Shown piece by piece: positions 8,518 to 16,147 of a stretch of DNA of 64,000 nt. Numbering within the stretch: the first letter of the stretch is position 1; each line of letters starts with the position of its first letter. The notes under the pieces are model-generated. The model did not search any database. It saw only the letters and a program-made list of their open reading frames with translations, and was not told the origin of the DNA. The position numbers and the translations under genes are program-made. Origin of the DNA: Actinomycetota bacterium (lineage in GTDB: Bacteria; Actinomycetota; Acidimicrobiia; Acidimicrobiales; Ilumatobacteraceae); assembly GCA_963169665.1 (NCBI GenBank), contig CAUJET010000113.1, positions 1-64,000 on the forward strand, read 5' to 3'.

Positions 8518-8871
8518 ATGCAGTACCTGTTGATGGCGACGGAGACCCCGGATGCGTTCGCGGCGCGCACCGACCCCGAGCGTTCGGGGCCGTACTGGGA
8601 GGCGTGGAATGCCTACATCGCAGCGCTGGCCGAGTCCGGTGTGATGACCGCGGCCGCCGGGCTGCAGGGCCCCGACACGGCGACGACGGTACGGGTGCAG
8701 GCGGGAGAGCGGGTGCTGCACGACGGCCCGTTCGCCGACTCCAAGGAACACCTCGGCGGCTACTTCGTGGTGGAGGTGGACACGTTGGACGAGGCGCTCG
8801 CCTGGGCCGAGCGGTGCCCCTCGGCGACGTACGCCTCCGTCGAGGTACGGCCGTTCCTGCCGATGCGATGA
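8518..8871 (+). CDS. YCII/DGPF-domain protein
   Basis: This 117-residue YCII-related protein carries the eponymous DGPF motif (HDGPFADSKEHLGGYFVVEV, around residues 65-84). The domain is a small dimeric alpha-beta barrel. DGPF proteins are the conserved genomic partners of ECF42-group sigma factors. Here the stop codon overlaps the sigma start in an ATGA tetranucleotide, implying coupled translation. The biochemical role is not established for the family. Confidence 0.92.
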   Translation: MQYLLMATETPDAFAARTDPERSGPYWEAWNAYIAALAESGVMTAAAGLQGPDTATTVRVQAGERVLHDGPFADSKEHLGGYFVVEVDTLDEALAWAERCPSATYASVEVRPFLPMR

Positions 8872-10133
8872 CATCTCGCGAGGTCCACGCGGCGGTCGAG
8901 GAGGTGGCATCCACCTCCTACGGCCGCCTCGTGGCCTACCTCGCGTCGCGCACGGGAGATCTCTCGGGCGCCGAGGACGCGCTCGCCGACGCGTTCGAGG
9001 CGGCGCTGCGCACCTGGCCCACGACCGGCGTGCCCGATCGGCCGGTGACGTGGATGCTCACGGCCGCGAAGCGGTCGATGATCGGCCGGCGACGACGGTC
9101 CGACACCGCGGTCCGTGCCGCACCCACGCTCGCGATCCTCGCCGACGAACGATCGGAGACGGTGGCGAGCGCGGTGCCCGACAAGCGCCTCGAGCTGCTG
9201 TTCGCGTGCGCTCACCCCGCGATCGATCCGACCATCCACGCACCGCTGATGCTGCAGACCGTGTTCGGCATCGACGTGGCACGGATGAGCACCGCCTTCC
9301 TCGTGGAGGCGCCGGCACTCGGCCAACGCCTCGTGCGCGCCAAACGGAAGATCGCCGCGGCCGGCATCCCCTTCGAACTCCCAGGTCCGGGGGATCTCGC
9401 CTCGCGCACCGCCGTCGTGCTCGACGCCGTCTACGGCGCCTACGGCACCGGCTGGGACGATCCCGCCGGACTCGACCCGGCCCGATCGGGTCTGACGACC
9501 GAGGCCATCAGGCTCGCCGATCTCCTGGTCGAACTCCGGCCGACCGACCCCGAGTCGCTCGGGCTGGCCTCGCTGCTGCACCACCTCGAGGCCCGCGCCG
9601 GCGCCCGGCGCGACGCTGAGGGTCGCTTCGTCGCGTTGACCGCGCAGGACCCCTGGCGGTGGTCGCCCGCACACCTCGCCGCCGGGGAGCAGCTGCTCAA
9701 CCGCGCGCTCGCGCTTGCGCCGCCGGGCCCCTATGCGCTGCTGGCGTCGGTGTCGTCGATGCACAACCGTCGCGTGATCGACGGTCGGGTCGACTGGCGT
9801 GCCGTCGCCTCGATCTACGACCGGTTGTTGGTGCTGCGGCCGAATGCCGGGGTGGCGGTGGCGCGGGCGGCTGCGCACCTGGAGTCGGGCAACGTCGACG
9901 TCGCCGCCGATGCGCTGGCGGCGGTCGATCCGGTGCTGGTCGACCGCTACCAGCCCTACTGGACCGTCGTCGCCGACGTGGCCCACCGTCTCCGTGACGC
10001 CGACGGCGCACGCACCGCTCGTGAGCGTGCCCTCCGACTCACCGACGACCCCGCCGTGCGCCAACACCTGCTGGCCCGCTGGTCGGACGAACCGGGTCGC
10101 GCGGACGGGACCGACGCCCGAGGACATAAATGA
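8868..10133 (+). CDS. ECF RNA polymerase sigma factor, ECF42-like with long C-terminal extension
   Basis: The 421-residue product starts with sigma region 2 (residues about 10-75, including EDALADAFEAALRTWP and PVTWMLTAAKR), then a sigma-4-like region near residues 100-160. A C-terminal extension of about 230 residues (DUF6596/TPR-like helices) follows, where CARFVALTAQDPWRW-like repeats occur in the family. This large extension together with the overlapping YCII gene is the hallmark of the ECF42 group, in which the extension is needed for activity and no classic anti-sigma factor exists. None is seen nearby. A palindromic operator for the next gene overlaps its stop codon. Confidence 0.9.
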   Translation: MTSREVHAAVEEVASTSYGRLVAYLASRTGDLSGAEDALADAFEAALRTWPTTGVPDRPVTWMLTAAKRSMIGRRRRSDTAVRAAPTLAILADERSETVASAVPDKRLELLFACAHPAIDPTIHAPLMLQTVFGIDVARMSTAFLVEAPALGQRLVRAKRKIAAAGIPFELPGPGDLASRTAVVLDAVYGAYGTGWDDPAGLDPARSGLTTEAIRLADLLVELRPTDPESLGLASLLHHLEARAGARRDAEGRFVALTAQDPWRWSPAHLAAGEQLLNRALALAPPGPYALLASVSSMHNRRVIDGRVDWRAVASIYDRLLVLRPNAGVAVARAAAHLESGNVDVAADALAAVDPVLVDRYQPYWTVVADVAHRLRDADGARTARERALRLTDDPAVRQHLLARWSDEPGRADGTDARGHK

Positions 10134-10148
10134 CGACGAGTCATTTAT
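10126..10148. promoter_or_regulatory. palindromic operator upstream of SDR gene
   Basis: ATAAATGAC and GTCATTTAT form a perfect 9-bp inverted repeat with a 5-base spacer. The right arm runs into TATAGT (10146-10151), a good -10 hexamer, so a bound repressor would block the promoter of the SDR at 10197. The AT-rich palindrome stands out in this GC-rich sequence. TetR- or GntR-type repressors use sites of this kind. Confidence 0.65.
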
Positions 10149-10196
10149 AGTGGCTGTGTTCGGGCGACGTCGTCGCCCACCCGATCCGGAGGTCCC

Positions 10197-10988
10197 ATGT
10201 CCGCAGACCGACCCACCGCACTCGTCACCGGTGCATCCGGCGGCATCGGCGAAGCGCTCGCTCGCCGACTCGCCGCCGACGACCACGACCACGACCTCGT
10301 CCTGGCAGCCCGCAGCGCCGACCGCCTCGCGTCGCTCGCCGACGAGCTGCGCCGCAGCCATCAGATCGACGTCACCGTGATCGTGAGCGACCTCGCCCGT
10401 CCCGGAGCCGCAGCCGATCTCGTCGCTGCCCTCGGCGACCGGCGCATCGACGTGCTCGTGAACAATGCCGGTGTCGGCCTCTACGGCCCGTTCCTCGACA
10501 GCGACCCGGCGGCGCTGAGCGGGATGCTGCAGCTCAACATGGTGTCGCTCGCCGAGCTCACGCGGGCGCTGGTGCCGGCGATGGCGGCCCGCGGGAGCGG
10601 ACGGGTGTTGCAGGTGGCGTCGACGGCTGCATTCATGCCCGGCCCGCTCATGGCCGGCTACTACGCCACGAAGGCCTTCGTGCTCTCGCTGAGCGAGGCG
10701 CTGGCAGACGAGTGGAAGGGGAGCGGCGTCACCGTCACCGCCCTGTGCCCGGGCCCGATCGCGACCGGCTTCCAGGCGGGTGCCGACATGGGCGACTCGA
10801 AGCTGGTGAAGGGCAAGCGGCTGATGACCGCCGAGGAGTGCGCGGCCGTCGGCGTGCGGGCCATGAACCGCGGACGGGTCGTCGCGATCCCCGGCCTCGG
10901 CAACCGGGTGCAGGCGCTGTCGCCGAGGTTTCTCCCGCGTCGGCTGGTGCCCGGCATCGTGCGCCGCGCCCAGGCGCCCAGCCATTGA
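10197..10988 (+). CDS. short-chain dehydrogenase/reductase
   Basis: This 263-residue classical SDR has the cofactor motif TGASGGIGEA near residue 12, NNAGVG (about 90), and the catalytic triad in the S...YxxxK arrangement (VASTAAF then YYATKAF). After the core, the usual PGPI segment (LCPGPIATGF) is present. A basic C-terminus PRFLPRRLVPGIVRR may associate with membrane. GGAGG precedes the ATG. The gene is monocistronic behind the palindrome at 10126-10148. The substrate is unknown; lipid or ketone reduction is typical of this YqjQ/DltE-like subgroup. Confidence 0.88.
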   Translation: MSADRPTALVTGASGGIGEALARRLAADDHDHDLVLAARSADRLASLADELRRSHQIDVTVIVSDLARPGAAADLVAALGDRRIDVLVNNAGVGLYGPFLDSDPAALSGMLQLNMVSLAELTRALVPAMAARGSGRVLQVASTAAFMPGPLMAGYYATKAFVLSLSEALADEWKGSGVTVTALCPGPIATGFQAGADMGDSKLVKGKRLMTAEECAAVGVRAMNRGRVVAIPGLGNRVQALSPRFLPRRLVPGIVRRAQAPSH

Positions 10989-11015
10989 CGGGGTGTCAGC
11001 GGGCGCGGCACCCGA

Positions 11016-11327
11016 TCAGGAGGGCATCGGGGGCGGGGGCAGCGGCGAGTTCGGCGGCGGCAGGTTGCTCGCCGGGGGCTCGGGCTGCGGCTTCGGCGCC
11101 AGCACCGCGGTGCCCTCGGCCTCCAGCGCCTGCAGCTGGACGACGAGCTCGGCGATCGCTACGTCGTCGCCCGCCTCAGCTCGTCCCGTGTGCTGCCGGT
11201 AGGTGATCCGGCCGAGATCGTCGAGCAGGCTGTCCGCCTTGCGGGCGTCCTTCAGGTCGTCGACCTTCTCCTTCGCCTGCTGCGACAGTTGCGTCGCCTT
11301 CTCCTTGGCCTTGTCGAGGAAGCTCAT
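11016..11327 (-). CDS. small coiled-coil protein with proline-rich tail, unknown function
   Basis: A 103-residue protein is predicted from ATG 11327. Residues 1-35 (MSFLDKAKEKATQLSQQAKEK) form a lysine/glutamate-rich amphipathic helix. The middle resembles the helical LDDLGRITYRQHTGRA segment seen in small actinobacterial proteins of unknown role. The last 25 residues are proline-rich (PEPPASNLPPPNSPLPPPP). There is no signal peptide. It is divergent from no neighbour and convergent with the SDR. It may bind a partner or membrane through the helix, but the function is not recognised. Confidence 0.65.
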   Translation of the reverse strand: MSFLDKAKEKATQLSQQAKEKVDDLKDARKADSLLDDLGRITYRQHTGRAEAGDDVAIAELVVQLQALEAEGTAVLAPKPQPEPPASNLPPPNSPLPPPPMPS

Positions 11328-11363
11328 GCCGCCATTCTGCACCCCGGCGTGCGATGCCGCGGG

Positions 11364-11927
11364 TCAGGTGAACGGCGGGATCGCACCGATCTCGGCGAAC
11401 AGCGCGGTCACGCGGGCGTCGGCGGCCGCACGCGCCGCAGGATCCATGCCCAGGGTGGTGGTGACCAGGTCGGCGAACAACGCCCACCCGAGCCCGACCG
11501 CCGTGGCGACTGCGATCCGCGCCGCCACCTCGTCCTGGCCGAGGTCGGGCCGATCTCGCGTGAGCGCATCGCGCCAGCCCTCGAGGACGGGGTGGGACGT
11601 GAAGAGGTCGCGGTCGGCGTCGAGCATCAGCCGGGCCAGCGCCTTCACGAGTTCGCCGCCCCGGCGCGATGCGAGATCGAGCGGCGGGAAGCCGTCGTCG
11701 CTCGCCTCCGCCGCGGCGCGGGCGTTGATGTCGTCGAAGGCCGCGCTGATGAGCGCGTCCTTGCTGCCGAAGTAGGTGTGCACCAGGCCGTGGTTCACGC
11801 CGGCCCTCGACGCGATGTCGCGCACCGACATCGACAGGCCCTGCTCGATCGCGAGTTGGGTCGTGGCGTCGATCAACGCACGGCGGACCGCGTCCCGACC
11901 GACGGGTCGGGCGATGTCGTCGGTCAC
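11364..11927 (-). CDS. TetR family transcriptional regulator
   Basis: The 187-residue product has an N-terminal helix-turn-helix at about residues 15-60. It includes VRDIASRAGVNHGLVHTYFGSKDALI, the typical TetR recognition segment, and a helical ligand-binding domain. It starts 4 bases after the P450 stop, so it is the second gene of a P450-TetR operon. A perfect 14-bp palindrome at 13186-13199, at the operon promoter, is the likely operator, making this an autoregulated unit induced by the P450 substrate or product (inference). Confidence 0.92.
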   Translation of the reverse strand: MTDDIARPVGRDAVRRALIDATTQLAIEQGLSMSVRDIASRAGVNHGLVHTYFGSKDALISAAFDDINARAAAEASDDGFPPLDLASRRGGELVKALARLMLDADRDLFTSHPVLEGWRDALTRDRPDLGQDEVAARIAVATAVGLGWALFADLVTTTLGMDPAARAAADARVTALFAEIGAIPPFT

Positions 11928-11931
11928 GACG

Positions 11932-13149
11932 TCAGCGGTTCAACAGGACCGGGATGGTGCGCGGGCCGCGCACCTGGCCGTTGGCCCAGGTGGTCGATCG
12001 CGTCGGATCGAGCGAGTAGTGCGGGAACGCCCGCAGCCACTCCTGGAGCCCGACGAGCAGTTCGAGGCGGGCGAGGTTGGAACCGACACAGCGGTGGATG
12101 CCGAGGCCGAATGCCACATGGCGGTTCTTGGCTCGATCCAACTGGAACAGGTGCGGATCCTCGAACGCCTCGGGATCGTGATTGGCGGCCGGGAACGTGA
12201 GCAGCATCTGATCACCGGGGTGCACCGGGCAGCCGGCGATCGTCGTCTCGCCGATCACCTTGCGGGCCATGGTGACCGGCGCGTAGAAGCGCAGCACCTC
12301 CTCCGACGCCGTCTGCCACAGCATGTCGTCGTCGCCGACCGCGACCAGGCGGGCGACCTCGTCGGGGTGCTGGGCGAAGTGCCAGAGGCCGGAGCCGATC
12401 GCGCTCCAGGTGGTGTCGATGCCGGCGATGATCAACAGACGGATGTAGCCGAGCTTCAGTTCCCAGTCGACCGGTTCGCCGTCGATCTCTGCGTTCGCGA
12501 TGAACGTGAGCATGTCGTCGCGGGGCGAGGTGAGACGATCGCGCAGGATCTCGTCGATATACGCGGTCATCTCCATCATCACCTGCACGCGCACGGCGTT
12601 GTCGCGCGGGGCGAGCTGGAAGTTGCGGTAGATCCAGTCGCGGAACAGATCGGCATCGCCCTCGGGGATCCCGGTCAGCTGACAGATGCCGTGCACCGGG
12701 ATGTGCTGGGAGTACTGGACGGCCGCGTCGGCGGCGTCGAGGCCGTCGAGATCGGCGATCAGGCCGCGGCAGTACTCGCGCAGCTCCTGTTCCATCAACG
12801 CGATCTTCTTCGGGCTGAACGACGGCAGGAGCAGGCGGCGATGGCCGTGGTGGTCGGGCGGGTCGGACGTGATCGGCGGCGCCGGACGGCGAGGCGCATC
12901 GGGTCGGCCGACGTTCACCCAGATCGACGAGAAGTGCTCGGTGTCGTTCGCCACCGCGGCCACGCCCTCCATCGTGACCGGCATGAACGCCCGCCCGTAG
13001 CGCTCGGTGGTGGCCACCGGGCACTGCTCGCGGACGCTGTTCCAGATGTCGATCGCATTCGATCCCCACTGGTCGTCGAGCCAGTCCCAGTCGTTCACCC
13101 AATCGGTGACCGGTGGCATCTCGACATGGTCGGTCGCGTCATACGCCAT
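11932..13149 (-). CDS. cytochrome P450
   Basis: This soluble heme monooxygenase of 405 residues has the heme-thiolate loop FGLGIHRCVG, with Cys354 as the predicted iron ligand. The ExxR helix K (around SEEVLRFYAP) and an I-helix oxygen-activation segment AGIDTTWSAIG, where the usual acid-alcohol pair appears as DT, are also present. The protein resembles CYP-family members of actinobacteria that hydroxylate terpenes, steroids or aromatic acids. Ferredoxin and reductase genes are not adjacent. It is co-transcribed with the TetR gene just downstream. Confidence 0.93.
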   Translation of the reverse strand: MAYDATDHVEMPPVTDWVNDWDWLDDQWGSNAIDIWNSVREQCPVATTERYGRAFMPVTMEGVAAVANDTEHFSSIWVNVGRPDAPRRPAPPITSDPPDHHGHRRLLLPSFSPKKIALMEQELREYCRGLIADLDGLDAADAAVQYSQHIPVHGICQLTGIPEGDADLFRDWIYRNFQLAPRDNAVRVQVMMEMTAYIDEILRDRLTSPRDDMLTFIANAEIDGEPVDWELKLGYIRLLIIAGIDTTWSAIGSGLWHFAQHPDEVARLVAVGDDDMLWQTASEEVLRFYAPVTMARKVIGETTIAGCPVHPGDQMLLTFPAANHDPEAFEDPHLFQLDRAKNRHVAFGLGIHRCVGSNLARLELLVGLQEWLRAFPHYSLDPTRSTTWANGQVRGPRTIPVLLNR

Positions 13150-13185
13150 GGTTGTTCCCCCCAGAACATCTCTCCGTCGGCACCT

Positions 13186-13199
13186 TAGTCGGCCGACTA
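13186..13199. promoter_or_regulatory. 14-bp palindromic operator of the P450-TetR operon
   Basis: TAGTCGGCCGACTA is a perfect palindrome. On the minus strand it overlaps TAAGGT, a plausible -10 element 34 bases before the P450 ATG, whose leader carries a GGGGGGA ribosome-binding site. It is the obvious binding site for the co-transcribed TetR protein. Confidence 0.6.
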
Positions 13200-13228
13200 C
13201 CGGCCGCCGACCGCCGCTGGTGACGGGC

Positions 13229-13234
13229 TACGGT
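13229..13234 (+). promoter_or_regulatory. -10 element of leaderless dapB promoter
   Basis: TACGGT ends 7 bases before the dapB ATG; CCGACC at 13207-13212 is a weak -35 with a 16-base spacer. No ribosome-binding site is present. Confidence 0.55.
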
Positions 13235-13241
13235 CGACCCC

Positions 13242-14021
13242 ATGAGCGAGACGAACGTGATCCGTGTCGGTGTGGTGGGGGCCGGGGGCCGAATGGGGCG
13301 CACGTTGTGCGCCGCGGTCGCAGCCGATCCGGCGTTGGAGCTCGTCGCCGCTGTCGACCCGGGTGCGGCCGGCCACGAGGTACAGGGGCTCTCGGTCGCC
13401 GCCGAGCTGTCGGCGTTGGCCGACGCAGGGGCGCACGTGGTGGTCGACTTCACCGTTGCCGACGCCTCGCGGGCGACGCTCCCGTGGCTCGCGACGCACG
13501 GCATCCACGCCGTCGTGGGCACGACCGGGTTCACCGACGCCGACCTCGACACCTTCCGCGACGCCTTCTCCTCGAGCAACTGCCTGATCGCGTCGAACTT
13601 CGCGATCAGCGCCGTGTTGATGATGCGCTTCGCCGAGCTGGCTGCGCCGTGGTTCGACACGGCCGAGATCATCGAGCTGCACCACGACGCGAAGATCGAT
13701 GCGCCGTCGGGCACCGCGGTCACGACCGCGCAGCGGATGGCCGCCGCCTCGGCCGACTGGGCACCCGACCCCACCACGCACGAGGTGTACCCCGGTTCCC
13801 GGGGTGGCGTCGGTCCAGCCGGTATCCACCTGCACGCGGTTCGTATGCGAGGGATGGTGGCGCACCAGGAGGTGATCCTCGGGGCGCTCGGCCAGACCCT
13901 GACGATCCGCCAGGACAGCTACGACCGCTCGAGCTACATGCCCGGTGTGGTGATGGCGTGCAAGCACATCGCCGACCATCGGGGGCTCACGATCGGACTC
14001 GACTCCTACCTGGGCGTCTGA
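13242..14021 (+). CDS. dapB: 4-hydroxy-tetrahydrodipicolinate reductase
   Basis: DapB reduces hydroxy-tetrahydrodipicolinate with NAD(P)H in the diaminopimelate/lysine pathway needed for peptidoglycan. The 259-residue protein has the Rossmann motif VGVVGAGGRMGRTL at the N-terminus and the catalytic signature ELHHDAKIDAPSGTA, containing the proton-donor histidine and catalytic lysine. Length is typical. It is monocistronic here; dapA lies 14 kb away. A pair of REP-like inverted repeats separates it from the convergent tpx gene. Confidence 0.97.
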   Translation: MSETNVIRVGVVGAGGRMGRTLCAAVAADPALELVAAVDPGAAGHEVQGLSVAAELSALADAGAHVVVDFTVADASRATLPWLATHGIHAVVGTTGFTDADLDTFRDAFSSSNCLIASNFAISAVLMMRFAELAAPWFDTAEIIELHHDAKIDAPSGTAVTTAQRMAAASADWAPDPTTHEVYPGSRGGVGPAGIHLHAVRMRGMVAHQEVILGALGQTLTIRQDSYDRSSYMPGVVMACKHIADHRGLTIGLDSYLGV

Positions 14022-14025
14022 ACCG

Positions 14026-14124
14026 GTTCCGTGAGCGCCACCCGCAGCATCTGCGGATGACGCTCACGCACATCGGTGTCCGGTGAGCGCGACCCGCAGC
14101 ATCTGCGGGCGGCGCTCACGGAAC
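14026..14124. repeat. pair of REP-like inverted repeats between dapB and tpx
   Basis: Two imperfect palindromes stand in tandem. The first has 17-base arms 14031-14047 and 14051-14067, the second 14083-14099 and 14103-14119, each around a CAT loop and each of the form GTGAGCGC...GCGCTCAC. Outer bases GGTTCC/GGAAC let the pair fold into one larger hairpin. They lie between convergent genes and may act as a bidirectional terminator. Related elements occur at 34214-34254 and 48154-48250. Confidence 0.8.
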
Positions 14125-14129
14125 GGGAC

Positions 14130-14624
14130 TCAGCCGAGCGCGGCGATCGCTGCGTCGTAGTTCGGCTCGGCCGCGATCTCCGGCACGAGCTCGGTGTAGG
14201 TGACCGTGCCGCTCTCGTCGAGCACGACGACCGCACGGGCGAGCAGACCGGACAGCACGCTGTCGGCCAGGGTGACGCCGAAGGACTGGCCGAAGTCGCT
14301 GCGGAAGCTCGACGCGGTCTGCACGTTGGTGAGACCCTCGGCACCGCAGAAACGACCCTGCGCGAACGGCAGGTCGGCCGAGACGCACAGCACCACGGTG
14401 TTCTCGAGGCTCGAGGCCCGCTCGTTGAACTTCCGCACGCTCGTGGCGCACGTCGGCGTGTCGACGCTCGGGAAGATGTTCAGCACGACCTTCTTGCCGG
14501 CGAGGTCGCCGGCGGTGACGTTGCTGAGATCGCCCTTGGTGAGGGTGAACGAGGGGGTGGAGCCGATCGACGGAAGGTCGCCGACGGTGTTGACGGGATT
14601 GCCGCCCAGTGCTGTCTGTGCCAT
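14130..14624 (-). CDS. tpx: thiol peroxidase (Tpx-type atypical 2-Cys peroxiredoxin)
   Basis: Tpx reduces hydrogen peroxide and organic peroxides using thioredoxin. The 164-residue protein has the peroxidatic motif [11 protein letters not shown] with Cys59 and the Tpx-specific resolving Cys93 in RFCGAEG, 34 residues later as usual. The N-terminal GGNPV segment is also characteristic of Tpx and separates it from AhpC and Bcp. It is convergent with dapB. Cytoplasmic location is expected. Confidence 0.96.
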   Translation of the reverse strand: MAQTALGGNPVNTVGDLPSIGSTPSFTLTKGDLSNVTAGDLAGKKVVLNIFPSVDTPTCATSVRKFNERASSLENTVVLCVSADLPFAQGRFCGAEGLTNVQTASSFRSDFGQSFGVTLADSVLSGLLARAVVVLDESGTVTYTELVPEIAAEPNYDAAIAALG

Positions 14625-14680
14625 TGCCGGATTCTGGCAGCTCTCGCAGGTGGGTGCGTGACCGGGCGTCGGCCCGGAGC

Positions 14681-14740
14681 GCTGATCAGGGCTGATCAGG
14701 GCTGATCAGGGCTGAGCAGGGCTGATCAGGGCTGAGCGGG
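14681..14740. repeat. 10-bp tandem repeat, six copies, spanning a stop codon
   Basis: GCTGATCAGG is repeated at 14681, 14691, 14701 and 14721, with variants GCTGAGCAGG at 14711 and GCTGAGCGGG at 14731. The last copies encode the C-terminus and stop of the DedA-like gene on the minus strand. Each intact unit contains the palindrome TGATCA, which provides in-frame stops, so array length can change without harm to the protein. Confidence 0.9.
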
Positions 14741-15493
14741 GGGCTCGGGCTGGTCGTGGTCGTGCTGGCGGTGCAGGTGGTGGGGCTGGTGCGGTTCGAT
14801 CACACCGTCGGGTGTCTCGATCTCGTCGATGATCTCCGGCAGGCCCTTGCGGACCTTGTTGGCCGACTGCAGGAACGTGAGCGCGAACAGGCCGATCACG
14901 ATCCACCACTGGTAGTCGTTGATCGCGTCGAGGAACCAACGGATCTGGTCCTCGAACTGCTTCCCGCCGAGCCAGAGCACGATCAGCTTCAGGACGATGC
15001 CGAGCGAGATGCACGACAGGAACGTCCTGGTGGCCATGCGCCGGTAGCCGGCCATCATGCACACGAGGTTGCTGGCGGGCATCAGGATGAGCATCAGCCA
15101 GCCTGCCCGGTCGACGGCCCGTTGGAACCAGCCGTAGATGGCCGGCATCTCGCCGACCTGGCCCTCGGTCCACTCGATCGCCTTCTCGCCGTACCACTTG
15201 CCGAGGAAGTACAGGGCGACACCGGCCAGCATCAGGCGGCCGAACCCGAGCAGCGCGTACGGCACGACGTCGATGAACGGCACCGAGCCGAGCAGGTTGC
15301 GGTTGCGGGCAGACATGGCCAACACGACCGCCGGTCGCTCGTCGACCCAGGCGGGGCCCACGTTGGAACCGATCGTGCCGACCACGAACAACACGATCGA
15401 GAGCACGAGGATGAAGCGGCGTCTGCCCGGCGACACCTGCAGATCGGGTGCCGGCACGACGAAGCCGGCCGGGGGCGGTGGGGTGGCCGACAT
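14726..15493 (-). CDS. DedA/SNARE-associated-like integral membrane protein
   Basis: A 255-residue polytopic membrane protein begins at ATG 15493. After a short proline-rich start, hydrophobic helices lie near residues 27-45, 75-95, 135-160, 165-185 and 200-220. The re-entrant segment with GWLMLILMPASNLVCMMAGY resembles the DedA/VTT fold, whose members flip phospholipids or maintain membrane potential. The C-terminal tail is rich in histidine and proline (HQPHHLHRQHDHDQ), possibly metal-binding. Family assignment is moderate because the classic F/Y-x-x-x-R-x-x-x-G motif is not clearly seen. Confidence 0.65.
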   Translation of the reverse strand: MSATPPPPAGFVVPAPDLQVSPGRRRFILVLSIVLFVVGTIGSNVGPAWVDERPAVVLAMSARNRNLLGSVPFIDVVPYALLGFGRLMLAGVALYFLGKWYGEKAIEWTEGQVGEMPAIYGWFQRAVDRAGWLMLILMPASNLVCMMAGYRRMATRTFLSCISLGIVLKLIVLWLGGKQFEDQIRWFLDAINDYQWWIVIGLFALTFLQSANKVRKGLPEIIDEIETPDGVIEPHQPHHLHRQHDHDQPEPPAQP

Positions 15494-15500
15494 CCCGGGC

Positions 15501-15506
15501 AGGCTA
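15501..15506 (-). promoter_or_regulatory. -10 element of leaderless promoter for the DedA-like gene
   Basis: On the minus strand TAGCCT ends 7 bases before the ATG at 15493. Confidence 0.55.
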
Positions 15507-15587
15507 CCGGCCGTCGGGACCAGCACGTTTTCGCCCCGGCGAGCGCGGCTCGCTACCGTCGCCCCTCCGGAGGGACGACGGGGACCG

Positions 15588-16058
15588 ATGCGAGCGAGAA
15601 CGAGAGCGATGCGGGCGGCAGGTGCACTGTGCGTGGTGGCGATGACCGCCACCCTCTGGGGCTGTGCCGACGACCCGTCCGACGTGCCCGTGGCGGCCGA
15701 CGTCGAGGCCGGGAACGCATCCGGCGACGCATCCGGGAACGCGGGCGGCGACGATGCCGAGGCCGGCGCCACCGGGGTCGTGGTCGAGGTGCAGGCGCTC
15801 GACAACACCTTCCGGGCCGACGAGCTCACCATCGCCGTCGGCACCGAGGTGGTGTTCACCAACGTGGGACGAAACGAGCACAACGTCATCCCGGAGCCCG
15901 GCGGCATCCAGGGTTGGGGCGTCGGCGAGGATCGGTTCGCGCCGGGCGACAGCTACGCCCACGTGTTCACCGAACCCGGCGTGTACGAGTACGTGTGCAC
16001 GATCCACGGGGTGAAGCGCAAGGGGATGGTCGGCACGATCACGGTGACGGCGGCGTGA
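15588..16058 (+). CDS. cupredoxin (plastocyanin/azurin-like) lipoprotein
   Basis: This 156-residue exported copper protein has a basic N-terminus, a hydrophobic core and a lipobox ending at Cys26 (TLWGC), then a glycine/alanine/aspartate linker of about 35 residues. The cupredoxin domain occupies residues 60-156. Type-1 copper ligands are visible: His in RNEHNV, then Cys, His and Met in YVCTIHGVKRKGM. Such proteins carry electrons or deliver copper outside the membrane. GGAGG lies 13 bases before the ATG, and TACCGT at 15553-15558 is a candidate -10. It heads a run of three exported lipoprotein genes. Confidence 0.92.
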   Translation: MRARTRAMRAAGALCVVAMTATLWGCADDPSDVPVAADVEAGNASGDASGNAGGDDAEAGATGVVVEVQALDNTFRADELTIAVGTEVVFTNVGRNEHNVIPEPGGIQGWGVGEDRFAPGDSYAHVFTEPGVYEYVCTIHGVKRKGMVGTITVTAA

Positions 16059-16147
16059 TGCCGACCGTGCCGGGGTCCGACGCGGCCGTGAGTGAGACCA
16101 GGACGAGACAGGGGGAGCCCGTGAGGGCTCGGATCAAGGAGGGGACC

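Noticed and set aside
11190..12200. A plus-strand gene over the TetR/P450 region
   Set aside because: The frame opposes two well-supported minus-strand genes and has shadow composition.
14681..14740. CRISPR array
   Set aside because: The repeats are contiguous 10-mers without spacers and no cas genes are present.
14756..16147. A long N-terminal extension of the beta-helix lipoprotein
   Set aside because: The extension has shadow-frame composition, covers the DedA-like and cupredoxin genes, and would bury the signal peptide that begins at ATG 16148.
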